Positions 43,277 through 51,207 of a DNA stretch of 64,000 nt are shown here, in pieces. The position numbers and the translations under genes are program-made. Position 1 is the first letter of the stretch; the number at the start of each line of letters is the position of its first letter. The notes below the pieces were generated by a model that saw nothing but the letters and a program-made list of their open reading frames with translations, did no database searches and had not been told where the DNA came from. Origin of the DNA: Fulverythrobacter ferritrahens (GTDB lineage Bacteria; Pseudomonadota; Alphaproteobacteria; Sphingomonadales; Sphingomonadaceae); assembly GCF_020539485.1 (NCBI RefSeq), contig NZ_JACDXU010000002.1:788024-852023 (forward strand), written 5' to 3'.

Positions 43277-44083
43277 GTGGACCATGCGGCTGCGAGTGAC
43301 ACGCTCGATCGCGAATATATCGATACTTTCGTGCGCTATTCCGACCGTACGGCGGATGGCGGCTATATCGAGCGCAACGGGCAATATTCCTTCGGCATGG
43401 AGGATCATGATTTCCGTGTGCGCAATGCCCGGCTGGCAAACATCGCCTTCGCAACGCATGGCTTCACGCTGGTGAAGCACCCGGTCGATGTCGATTTTGC
43501 CGACAAGGAAGATTTCGAGCGCCGCTATTATCCCGAGGTGGAGCGGCTGGTGAAGGAGATGACCGGCGCCAGCGACGCCTTTGCCTTCATGGGCATTCTG
43601 CGGGGCGGCGAGGGCGATCTGGGTGGCGGTCCGGCGCTGAGCGCCCATGTCGATTTCAACGAACAGGCAGTGCGCGACTGGGCGGCACGCATGCGTCCTG
43701 AATGGGGCGATATTTCCGGCAAGCGCCTGATGAATGTGAATGTCTGGCGCGGCACGAAGCCGGTCGCCAACAGTCCGCTGGCAGTGTGCGATGCGCGCAG
43801 CGTGGAAAAGGGGGACTTCATGCTCGTCCGCCTGGGCAAGACGGATGACCCGGTGACGCCCAAGACGCCGGGCGGCCTGAACATGGCCTATAATCCCAAG
43901 CACGAGTGGTATTATTATCCGGACATGCAGCCGGATGAGGCGCTGGTTTTCCGCCTGTTCGACACGGCCGATCCGCTCTGGCACATGAGCGGCCATACCG
44001 CGATCGTCGATCCCACTTCGCCGCCGGACGCGCCCAAGCGCGAGAGCTTTGAAGTGCGCACTATCGCCCTGTTCGATCAATGA
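43277..44083 (+). CDS. CmcJ/NvfI-family oxidoreductase-like protein
   Basis: A 268-residue protein with the pattern of the CmcJ/NvfI family: GFTLVKHPVDVDFADKEDFE, then SAHVDFNEQAVRDW, MNVNVWRGTKPVANSPLAVC and YYYPDMQPDEALVFRLFDT. Family members include fungal and actinobacterial secondary-metabolite proteins annotated as hydroxylases or 2-oxoglutarate-dependent oxygenases; the biochemical role is poorly defined. The start is GTG at 43277 with GGAGAGAG upstream. It has its own copy of the GCACTATTTTCA promoter motif. Its role in the pathway is likely side-chain oxidation, which is an inference. Confidence 0.72.
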   Translation: MDHAAASDTLDREYIDTFVRYSDRTADGGYIERNGQYSFGMEDHDFRVRNARLANIAFATHGFTLVKHPVDVDFADKEDFERRYYPEVERLVKEMTGASDAFAFMGILRGGEGDLGGGPALSAHVDFNEQAVRDWAARMRPEWGDISGKRLMNVNVWRGTKPVANSPLAVCDARSVEKGDFMLVRLGKTDDPVTPKTPGGLNMAYNPKHEWYYYPDMQPDEALVFRLFDTADPLWHMSGHTAIVDPTSPPDAPKRESFEVRTIALFDQ

Positions 44084-44127
44084 CGGCCTTGGCCGCCATT
44101 GACCGGAACGGGTATGCGGGGTGGCCC

Positions 44128-44445
44128 TCAGTCATCCCTGGGCCGGGGTGCCTGCGGCGCGCCGATGCGGAAGCCGACTTCCTCCACCCGCACGAGCCTG
44201 GCGTGGCCATCCTGCTGCCACGGGTCCTGCGCCATGCGCTGGCGCACTTCCTCTTCACTGTCGGCCCAGAAGATGAACAATACATCGGTGCTGGGCTCCA
44301 TAAGTCCGGCCATGGCGATGAAGTTGTCCGCTTCCAGCCCGGCGACAAAGGCGGCGTGATCGGCAAATCCATCCTGTTCGTGCGCTTCGCGGGAATGATC
44401 CCAGGCTTCGGTCCTCTTCACGATGGCGGCAAACGTCTTTTTCAT
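44128..44445 (-). CDS. YciI-like small protein
   Basis: A 105-residue cytoplasmic protein of the YciI/ferredoxin-like (dimeric alpha+beta barrel) type. Features are DGFADHAAFVAGLEADNFIA, FIFWADSEEEVRQRMAQDPW and VRVEEVGFRIG. Such proteins act as small lyases, dehalogenases or binding proteins beside catabolic genes; no catalytic residue can be named with certainty. It is divergent from the luciferase-like monooxygenase, and an AGGAG site precedes its start. Confidence 0.68.
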   Translation of the reverse strand: MKKTFAAIVKRTEAWDHSREAHEQDGFADHAAFVAGLEADNFIAMAGLMEPSTDVLFIFWADSEEEVRQRMAQDPWQQDGHARLVRVEEVGFRIGAPQAPRPRDD

Positions 44446-44526
44446 TTCATAGCTCCTGCCTCTGGGAATAGGTAAATTTGATAATTCCTGTTCTTAATAA
44501 GGCAAGTAATTATTGGGAGAAATATT

Positions 44527-45726
44527 ATGCAGGTATTCATCTTTGACTGGCTTGCCTATGGGGAGAACATTGACAAGTTCCGCGTCAATGGTGAACTGCC
44601 GCGTCTGGGTGCCAAGCATTTCAATCCGCAGGTGGCTGTCGATACTTATACCGAGCATCTGGACGCCTGGGTCGAGATGGAAAAGCAGGGTTTTGATGGC
44701 CTTGCGATCAATGAACATCACGCCACGCCCTATGGCCTGGGCAATTCGCCGAACCTGATCGCCGCCGCCATCGCGCGGCTGACCCAGCGGATGAAGATCC
44801 TGATCTATGCCAATCTGCTGCCGATCCACGAGCCGCTGCGTCTGGCGGAAGAACTGGCGATGCTGGATTGCCTTTCCAATGGCCGCCTGATCAACGGCGT
44901 GGGCCGGGGCGCGCCGCGCGAATACAAGATTTTCAACGTGCCGCTGGATGAATCGCGCAGCCGGTTCGAGGAAGCTTACGAGGTGATGCGCAAGGCATGG
45001 ACGGAGGATCGCTTCGACTTTGCCGGCAAGCACTTCAACTACAATGACGTGTCGATCTGGCCGCGCCCGGTGCAGAAGCCCTATCCGCCGCTGTGGGTGC
45101 CGCTGACCGGATCGAAGGAAACCATCGAATGGGCCGCCCGCAACGATGCCGCGATCACGCCGGGCGTCTTCCCCGGCCAGATGCGGCAGGATACTTTGCG
45201 CTACTTCCAGAAATGCTCGGCCGAGCATGGCCATAAGGTCACGCCGCAGAAGATCAGCATCATGGTCGATTGCTATGTCGCGGATTCCAAGGCCCAGGCC
45301 ATCGAGGAATATGGCCCCTATCTGATGTATCTCTTCAACACGCTGCTGATCTACGATCAGGTGTTCCAGAAGGATGTGGCCAAGACCAAATATTACAGCT
45401 CCACCGCCTTCGAGCATCTGCGTGAAGGCACCAAGGGCACGCTGGCGCAGGACGATTCCATCTTCAACGAATGGACCATGGAATCCGTTCGCGCCGCCGC
45501 AGAGCACATGCCCATCGGCACGGCGGATGAAGTGGTGGAACGGATCATCGCCGAATGTAACGAGGCAGGCGCAGATAACGTCCTGCTGGTCTGCAACCGC
45601 GGGCCCATGCCGAAGGAGATGTTCCTCAACCAGATCCGCCGCATCGGCAGCGAAGTGCTCCCCCGCCTCCAGGCGCACAAGGTCACGGCCGTCCCCTTCG
45701 CGGAAGAGGCGCTGAGCGCGGCCTGA
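44527..45726 (+). CDS. luciferase-like (LLM class) flavin-dependent oxidoreductase
   Basis: A 399-residue protein of the bacterial-luciferase superfamily. Motifs are MEKQGFDGLAINEHHATPYG, LANLLPIHEPLRLAEELAML-like segment, then LINGVGRGAPREYKIF and the C-terminal LTGSKETIEWAARNDAAIT. Members use reduced FMN for Baeyer-Villiger, hydroxylation or C-S/C-N cleavage reactions. It stands between the YciI-like gene (divergent) and the alpha/beta hydrolase, and would pair with the hydrolase if it makes an ester (Baeyer-Villiger oxidation followed by hydrolysis). Confidence 0.87.
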   Translation: MQVFIFDWLAYGENIDKFRVNGELPRLGAKHFNPQVAVDTYTEHLDAWVEMEKQGFDGLAINEHHATPYGLGNSPNLIAAAIARLTQRMKILIYANLLPIHEPLRLAEELAMLDCLSNGRLINGVGRGAPREYKIFNVPLDESRSRFEEAYEVMRKAWTEDRFDFAGKHFNYNDVSIWPRPVQKPYPPLWVPLTGSKETIEWAARNDAAITPGVFPGQMRQDTLRYFQKCSAEHGHKVTPQKISIMVDCYVADSKAQAIEEYGPYLMYLFNTLLIYDQVFQKDVAKTKYYSSTAFEHLREGTKGTLAQDDSIFNEWTMESVRAAAEHMPIGTADEVVERIIAECNEAGADNVLLVCNRGPMPKEMFLNQIRRIGSEVLPRLQAHKVTAVPFAEEALSAA

Positions 45727-45766
45727 TCCCTTCCGGCCCCATTGTTCCCGCTTGGGGCGGGGCCGG

Positions 45767-45786
45767 AATTGAGAGCACTATTTTCA
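45767..45786 (+). promoter_or_regulatory. 20-bp conserved promoter motif, copy 3 (alpha/beta hydrolase)
   Basis: AATTGAGAGCACTATTTTCA differs from copy 1 at two positions. It lies 98 bases before the hydrolase start; TTGA..TCAA ends are fully symmetric here. Confidence 0.6.
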
Positions 45787-45883
45787 ACGGGTCCGCGATT
45801 CATATGGACCTGAAGGCGCACCCGGAACCCGGCGGTAATCGCTGCATGGCCCCCGGATGAAGCGCGATAAGGGAGAAGGAATA

Positions 45884-46603
45884 ATGGCACGAAAGCGCGC
45901 AACGATCGTCATCGTCCCGGGCGCCTGGGTGGGCGGCTGGCGCTGGCGCACTGTCGCGGACGATCTGCGCGATCGCGGGCATTATGTGTTCACGCCCACG
46001 CTGACGGGGCTGGGCGAACGCGCGCATCTGACCAGCCCGGCGGTGAACCTGTCGCTCCATGCGCAGGACATCGCCAATGTCATCAAATATGAGCAGCTGG
46101 AGAATATCCTGCTGGTCGGCCATTCCTACGGGGGGATGCCCGTGTCCGTGGCGACTGAACTGGTGCCGGAAGGAATCATCCAGTCGATCCTCTATCTCGA
46201 TGCCTTCTATCCCGAAGACGGCCAGAGCCTGAACGATCTGGTCCCCGGCCCGCCGCACCTGCCGCCGGAGGGTGAGGAATATCTGGTCCCGCCGCCCCGG
46301 ATGAATGCAGTGGGCTTCAACGCCCATATGACGCCGGAAGCACGCGCGGCCTATGAGGAGCGGCGCACCCCGCAATCGGTCTATTGCTTCAGCGAGAAGG
46401 CCCGCCTTTCCGGCGCGCGCGAGCTGATTGCGCAGAAGACCTATGTGATTGCCACCGGCTATCAGAACGACACCTTCGGCCCCGTCGCGGCGAAGCTGCG
46501 CGAGCGACCGGACTGGCGCGTGGAGGAAATGCCCTTCACGCATGATCTTCAGCATGTGGCAGCAAAAGAGACTGCGGATATGATCGAATCCGCACTGCCC
46601 TGA
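45884..46603 (+). CDS. alpha/beta hydrolase (salicylate-esterase/hydroxynitrile-lyase-like)
   Basis: A 239-residue cytoplasmic alpha/beta-fold hydrolase. The oxyanion segment VPGAWVGGWRWRTVADDLRD, nucleophile elbow VGHSYGGMP (Ser), an acidic residue in LYLDAFYP and the C-terminal FTHDLQHVAAKETA histidine are visible. This matches the small plant-esterase-like subgroup. ATG at 45884 follows GAAGGA. It probably hydrolyses an ester made by the upstream luciferase-like monooxygenase, which is an inference from order and shared regulation. Confidence 0.85.
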   Translation: MARKRATIVIVPGAWVGGWRWRTVADDLRDRGHYVFTPTLTGLGERAHLTSPAVNLSLHAQDIANVIKYEQLENILLVGHSYGGMPVSVATELVPEGIIQSILYLDAFYPEDGQSLNDLVPGPPHLPPEGEEYLVPPPRMNAVGFNAHMTPEARAAYEERRTPQSVYCFSEKARLSGARELIAQKTYVIATGYQNDTFGPVAAKLRERPDWRVEEMPFTHDLQHVAAKETADMIESALP

Positions 46604-46628
46604 GGCAGGCCTATCTGGAAAGAACAGA

Positions 46629-46648
46629 GCCCCGCGCGGCAGCGGGGC
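46629..46648 (+). terminator. hairpin between hydrolase and MFS genes
   Basis: GCCCCGC (46629-46635) and GCGGGGC (46642-46648) form a 7-bp stem with a 6-base loop in the 66-base gap. No T-run follows, so it may only partly stop transcription. Confidence 0.45.
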
Positions 46649-46669
46649 CATATCGGGGGAAGAAATCGG

Positions 46670-48058
46670 ATGGCGAAGGACAACGGGGAGCACCCGTTAC
46701 TTTCCGGCGGCTACAAGCGGTGGCTGGTTTTCGTGCTGCTGCTGGTCAGCATCTTCAACTTTGCCGACCGGGCCATCCTTGCGGTGCTGGCCCAGCCGAT
46801 AAAGGAAGATCTGCACCTTACCGATACGGATCTCGGCCTGTTGCAGGGGCTGGGTTTCGCCATCCTCTATTCGATCCTCGGCATTCCGCTGGGCATGATG
46901 GCGGAACGCGTCACGCGCACCCGGCTGCTCGCCGCCTGTGTTGCCGCATGGTCCGCCATGACCGTCGCCTGCGGCTTCGCCACCAATTTCGCGACCATGC
47001 TGCTGGGCCGGATCGGCGTGGGCATTGGCGAGGCGGGGGCGCAGCCGATCACCAATTCGCTGGTGTCCGACCATTTCCAGCCAAGCCGCCGCGCCTCCAT
47101 CTTCTCGCTGATCCTGCTCGGCTCTCCGCTGGGCTTCCTCCTCGGGCAATCCTTCGGCGGGATCGTGGCGAGCGAATGGGGCTGGCGGGCGGCCTTCTAC
47201 ATGATGGGGCTACCGGGGCTGCTGGTGGCGCTGCTGGTGGCCATCACCCTGCGCGAGCCGCCGCGCGGCCTGGCCGATGGGACGGCGCGGGCGGTGGCGG
47301 AGCCTGCACCATCGCTGATGGATGTGCTGCGTTATCTGTTCGGCAAGCCGACCTTCCGGCACCTGCTGGCCGGTTTCGTGATTGCCAGCTTCACCATGAA
47401 CGCCATCGCCAATTTCGTGCTGCCCTTCTATCTGCGCGGCTTCGCCGTGCCGCTGGCGACCATGGGTGTGATGTTCGGGGTGGTCAGCTTCTTCTCCAAC
47501 GGGCTGGGCATGTTGCTGGGCGGCTTCGGCTTCGATGCGCTGGGCAAGCGCGATCTGCGCTGGGCTCTGTGGGGCCCGGCCATCGCCATGCTGGTGTGTA
47601 TCCCGATCTATTTCGGCGCCTTCATGAGCCATGCGATCTATATCTCGCTGGCCTTCATCTTCTTCGGAAATCTCACCCTGGCGACCTTCATGGCCCCCTC
47701 CATGGCGGCGATGCAGAATATGGCGGGGCCAAGGATGCGGGCCACCACATCTGCCATCACCGCGCTGGTCATCGGCATCCTCGGCGCGGGGCTGGGGCCG
47801 ACGGTAACGGGCATATTGAGCGACAAGTTTGCGGTGGGCCTGTTCAAGGGCACCGATTTCCTCGCGAGCTGCCCCGGCGGCCGCGGCATGGACGGCATGG
47901 GCACTGCGCTGGACGCGGCATGTCTCGTGGCATCGAGCGATGGCCTGCGCTACGCGCTGATCAGCGTGCTGGGCATATTCGCCTGGGCCGCGCTGCATTA
48001 TGTGCTGGCTGCCCGCACTTTTGAGCGGGATCTCTACGCTCGGCCGAGCGGGGAATAG
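46670..48058 (+). CDS. MFS transporter (Spinster-like)
   Basis: A 462-residue inner-membrane carrier with about 12 segments. It shows FNFADRAILAVLAQPIKEDL (first helix of Spinster-like carriers), GIPLGMMAERVTRTRLLAA, GRIGVGIGEAGAQPITNSLV and GFLLGQSFGGIVASEWGWR. It is the second such carrier in the cluster and its own paralogue at 41737 suggests separate substrates or import and export. It ends before a large inverted repeat and the convergent GntR gene. Confidence 0.86.
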   Translation: MAKDNGEHPLLSGGYKRWLVFVLLLVSIFNFADRAILAVLAQPIKEDLHLTDTDLGLLQGLGFAILYSILGIPLGMMAERVTRTRLLAACVAAWSAMTVACGFATNFATMLLGRIGVGIGEAGAQPITNSLVSDHFQPSRRASIFSLILLGSPLGFLLGQSFGGIVASEWGWRAAFYMMGLPGLLVALLVAITLREPPRGLADGTARAVAEPAPSLMDVLRYLFGKPTFRHLLAGFVIASFTMNAIANFVLPFYLRGFAVPLATMGVMFGVVSFFSNGLGMLLGGFGFDALGKRDLRWALWGPAIAMLVCIPIYFGAFMSHAIYISLAFIFFGNLTLATFMAPSMAAMQNMAGPRMRATTSAITALVIGILGAGLGPTVTGILSDKFAVGLFKGTDFLASCPGGRGMDGMGTALDAACLVASSDGLRYALISVLGIFAWAALHYVLAARTFERDLYARPSGE

Positions 48059-48087
48059 GGGGCAGGCAGGCTCTACCGGTCCCTCCA

Positions 48088-48194
48088 CCCCGTTCGTCCT
48101 GAGCTTGTCGAAGGACGCGCGCCAGCGCCTGCACAATAAGGGCGCGTGGGGCTGACGGTTTCCCGTGTCCTTCGACAAGCTCAGGACGAACGGG
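48088..48194. repeat. long inverted repeat between convergent MFS and GntR genes
   Basis: The arms 48088-48116 and 48167-48194 are inverted copies of a repeat containing CCTTCGACAAGCTCAGGACG. The pair can fold into a very stable stem about 28 bp long and would stop transcription from both sides. A variant single copy lies near 34944. Confidence 0.7.
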
Positions 48195-48225
48195 TGATGG
48201 AGGTAAGGAGGAAGGCCGAGCCGGA

Positions 48226-49647
48226 TTAAATCGGCCGGCTGCGGCTCATTTCCAGCATGACGCGCGCAGCCTCTTCCTTCATGCGCGCGAGGTCCATGCC
48301 CGTGCCGGATCCCGCCTGATCGAGCAGTTGCCGCATCAGGCGGAAATAGCTGGCCTGCAATGTCACCGGCAGGCGCTCGGCCAGGAAGGGGTGGAAGCGC
48401 GCCTCATAGGCGGCGAGGCAGCGCGAAAAGAGGTCGATCACCGGATTGTCCGCCACGCGCGATACGAAGTGAACGAAATTGAGCAGGTCAAAGCGTTCCA
48501 GCACGTCGCCTTGTTCAACCCGCAACAGCAGCTCTTCCAGCTTCGCCCGCTGTTCCGCATCGGCGCGGCTGACGGCCAGTGCGGGCATGAAGCAATTGAG
48601 CTGGAACAGGATCGTCCCGGCAGAGCGGACATCCATCTGCTGCCCGATGAGATAGGCCAGAAGCAGGCGGATCGTGCCGGTCATGCGGCTGTTGCGGACA
48701 ACCAGCCCGTTGCCGCGTCCCCGGCGGCATTCCACCAGCCCGCTATCCTGCAACAGGCGGATTGCCTGCCGCAGGGTGAGCCGGCTGACGCTGAAGCGTT
48801 CGCACAGATCCCATTCGGAACCGAGCCGCTGGCCGGCCCGGCCATTCTGCATGATGTCGCTCGCCAGCCGACGCGCCACCAGCGCTGCCAGAGTGCGTTC
48901 GTCGCTGGTCCGGGCGGTTTCTTCCACATGCGGCTCGGCCACATTGTCGGGCTGGCGCAGCAGCCGGAACAGATCGCCGTGCAGCCTGCCGAATGTGGCC
49001 GCCGCACCATCGCCATCGCCCTGGGCCAGCGCGCGGCGCAGTTCTGCCGTGGCGAGTTGAACGCTGGCGGGATAATCGCTGGCTTCGGGATTGCCGGCCG
49101 CAAAATCCATCGTCAGGGCATTGAGGCATTTGACGAAGGGCATCACCGCCGGTTCGCGCGTCAGCCGCGCCAACTCGCTGCGCAGGGCGAGATGGCCGTG
49201 AATATCGTCCGCATCGGTAGCCAGTTCGAGCCTGCCCAGCGCCATCGAGCCGGGCCGGGCCTGCGCCGCCAGCCGCACGATCATCAGGTCCACCGCTTCG
49301 CGCGCGTCCAGCAGTTGCGACAGGGTGATCCCCACGGCGCGGAAATGGTCCGCCAGTTCCTCCCCGATGGCGTCCACTTGCGGCATCTTCACGATGAAAC
49401 CGCCGCTCGGGCCGGGCCTCAGGCTGCCAAGGCCGCGCCGTTCCAGCAGGCCGATCGCCTCGCGGATTACTGCCCGGCCCACGCTATAGCGCTTGGCAAG
49501 ATCGCGCAGGCTGCCAAGTGCGTCGCCCGGCGGCGGCCTGAGGGATGCAATGTCGTCTTCTATGCGGCGAGCCAGAATCTCCGCCATTCTTGCCGCTGTT
49601 TCGCCCTCCCGTGTGGAGGCGGTGTAGATGCGTTCGGCGGCGTTCAT
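48226..49647 (-). CDS. tandem (two-module) GntR/FadR-type transcriptional regulator
   Basis: A 473-residue protein that contains two GntR modules in a row. The first winged helix lies at residues about 20-88 (LRDLAKRYSVGRAVIREAIG then GFIVKMP) and its helical effector domain at 95-235. The second winged helix lies at about 253-317 (LCERFSVSRLTLRQAIRLLQ then GNGLVVRN), followed by a second helical domain to the end. Typical FadR-type regulators have one such unit of about 230 residues. ATG at 49647 starts the first module; the upstream frame is open but not conserved in style. It closes the catabolic cluster and may read the GCACTATTTTCA motif, which is an inference. Confidence 0.84.
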   Translation of the reverse strand: MNAAERIYTASTREGETAARMAEILARRIEDDIASLRPPPGDALGSLRDLAKRYSVGRAVIREAIGLLERRGLGSLRPGPSGGFIVKMPQVDAIGEELADHFRAVGITLSQLLDAREAVDLMIVRLAAQARPGSMALGRLELATDADDIHGHLALRSELARLTREPAVMPFVKCLNALTMDFAAGNPEASDYPASVQLATAELRRALAQGDGDGAAATFGRLHGDLFRLLRQPDNVAEPHVEETARTSDERTLAALVARRLASDIMQNGRAGQRLGSEWDLCERFSVSRLTLRQAIRLLQDSGLVECRRGRGNGLVVRNSRMTGTIRLLLAYLIGQQMDVRSAGTILFQLNCFMPALAVSRADAEQRAKLEELLLRVEQGDVLERFDLLNFVHFVSRVADNPVIDLFSRCLAAYEARFHPFLAERLPVTLQASYFRLMRQLLDQAGSGTGMDLARMKEEAARVMLEMSRSRPI

Positions 49648-49945
49648 CCGTATCTCGCCGCAGATGGTGCCATTGCTGCCACGTTCATGCGCTCCAGCCG
49701 GAGAGGCCGGGCATCGGAGACCATGCTCGCCCAGCCGATCATGAAAACGGTATTTGCGCCCAGGCTGACATCCGGAGGCATCCTCTTGCGAAAACCCGAT
49801 ATGATACGCCTGATCGGTCGATAAGTTCCGGTTTTTGCCCGAATATCGCGCCCTGTGCGGCCGATGATTGCCGGGGGCGGGTGCGATTTTTCCAGTGTGG
49901 GCACAGGCGTGGAAGAGGCAAGGCGGGATGGGCTGCGCATTGCCA

Positions 49946-50971
49946 TCAATCGCCATATTTCGGCTGCGGCGTGCCCGGTTTGATCGCGCAGTTCCAATGC
50001 TCGGCGATCTTGCCGTCCGCGATGCGGAACATGTCGAACCAGGTGGTGGTATAGGTCTCCCCCGGTCGTGCAGGATGGGGATGCTCCCTTGCCGTGACGA
50101 GCACCACCAGATCGCCTTGAGCCACCATGGCAACGACAGGGTCTTGCAGATAGGGCTGAGCCGGTGGAACTGCCCGAACCTCTGCGGCCAGCCGGGCGCC
50201 CGCCGCTGCATCAGGATCATGCTCGATGAAGTCCGGCGCAAAATAGGTGCCGGTCAGGTGCCTCTTGTCGGCATTGGGGAACTGGCGCCATGCGTCGAAC
50301 ACCAGCCTTTTGTTGGCGGCGAGCCTTGGATCCGCATCCTCCAGCAGTTTGAGCTGCGCGGGGCCGGACAGGCCAGTCACCCGTTGGGGGCCGCCCTGAT
50401 CCGGCGGCAATACATTCGCGCCGGGGGCATCCTGCACGGAATGCCAGTGTTCGGCCAGCCGCCGGTCTTCCACGCGGAACAGGTTGAAGTGGACGGTGGA
50501 GTAGCTTCCCTGGCCGCTCGGCTCCGGCAGTTCTTCGCGCAGGGCCATCACCACCAGATCGCCTTCACCCAGGATCGTCACCAGCGAAGGAGAGACGACT
50601 GCCGGAATATCCCGGCGCGGGATGGCGGAAAAGATCGCCTTGAATGCCGCGCGGCCGGTGGGGAGGATCGGGCTGTGCTGGATATAGAATTCCTGCAGCA
50701 TCGTGTCGGCTAGTTCGACATGGCCTGCATTGACGATGCTGCGCCACATATCGAACACCAGCCGCTTGTTGGCGGCAAGGACGGGGTTCTCATCCTCCAG
50801 CAGGGCGAGGGGGGCGGGATGAGCGGTCACCTCTCCCGGACGCATTGGCGAGGGTTGCGGCGCCAGCGATTCCCCGCCCGGCCGGGCAGGCGCGGCTTCC
50901 AGCCCTGTCGTTCCGCATGCAAGAAGTTGCACGCAGGCCGCAGCCGCACTGACGCGCAATGCCCTGATCAC
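49946..50971 (-). CDS. lipoprotein with two SnoaL/NTF2-like domains
   Basis: A 341-residue protein with a lipobox at its N-terminus (VQLLACG), so probably a lipid-anchored periplasmic protein. Two copies of a SnoaL/NTF2-like domain follow (residues about 65-190 and 205-335), shown by ANKRLVFDMW and ANKRLVFDAW, and by LFRVEDRRLAEHWH and MFRIADGKIAEHWN. SnoaL-like proteins are cyclases, isomerases or ligand binders. The duplication within one exported lipoprotein is uncommon. It lies between the GntR gene and the esterase locus; no direct partner is evident. Confidence 0.8.
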   Translation of the reverse strand: MIRALRVSAAAACVQLLACGTTGLEAAPARPGGESLAPQPSPMRPGEVTAHPAPLALLEDENPVLAANKRLVFDMWRSIVNAGHVELADTMLQEFYIQHSPILPTGRAAFKAIFSAIPRRDIPAVVSPSLVTILGEGDLVVMALREELPEPSGQGSYSTVHFNLFRVEDRRLAEHWHSVQDAPGANVLPPDQGGPQRVTGLSGPAQLKLLEDADPRLAANKRLVFDAWRQFPNADKRHLTGTYFAPDFIEHDPDAAAGARLAAEVRAVPPAQPYLQDPVVAMVAQGDLVVLVTAREHPHPARPGETYTTTWFDMFRIADGKIAEHWNCAIKPGTPQPKYGD

Positions 50972-51089
50972 GCCGATCCTTCCCCTTTTGCTCCCTTGTT
51001 ACCGGAGCTTTTCAAGGTGACCATAAGGGCAATCGCGATGCTAAAATAGGCCTATCGTTTCATTGGCGGGGCTAAATTCGCTTTGCTCT

Positions 51090-51102
51090 TGCAATCGATT
51101 GT
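51090..51102. promoter_or_regulatory. LacI-type operator (esterase promoter)
   Basis: TGCAATCGATTGT contains the CAATCGATTG core, 106 bases before the first alpha/beta hydrolase start. Confidence 0.75.
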
Positions 51103-51207
51103 GATGTTTGTCAGCCTTCGGGTAATTCGCCGGCCTGCATTCAAGGGCGTGCGTGAGGAGGACAGCCGCCCGGGGGCACTAGCGCGGGCAGGCGACGGGG
51201 AGAGATA

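Noticed and set aside
46720..48024. Alternative-frame open reading of 434 codons inside the MFS gene at 46670.
   Set aside because: It lacks membrane segments and is overlapped by a clear Spinster-like carrier in another frame.
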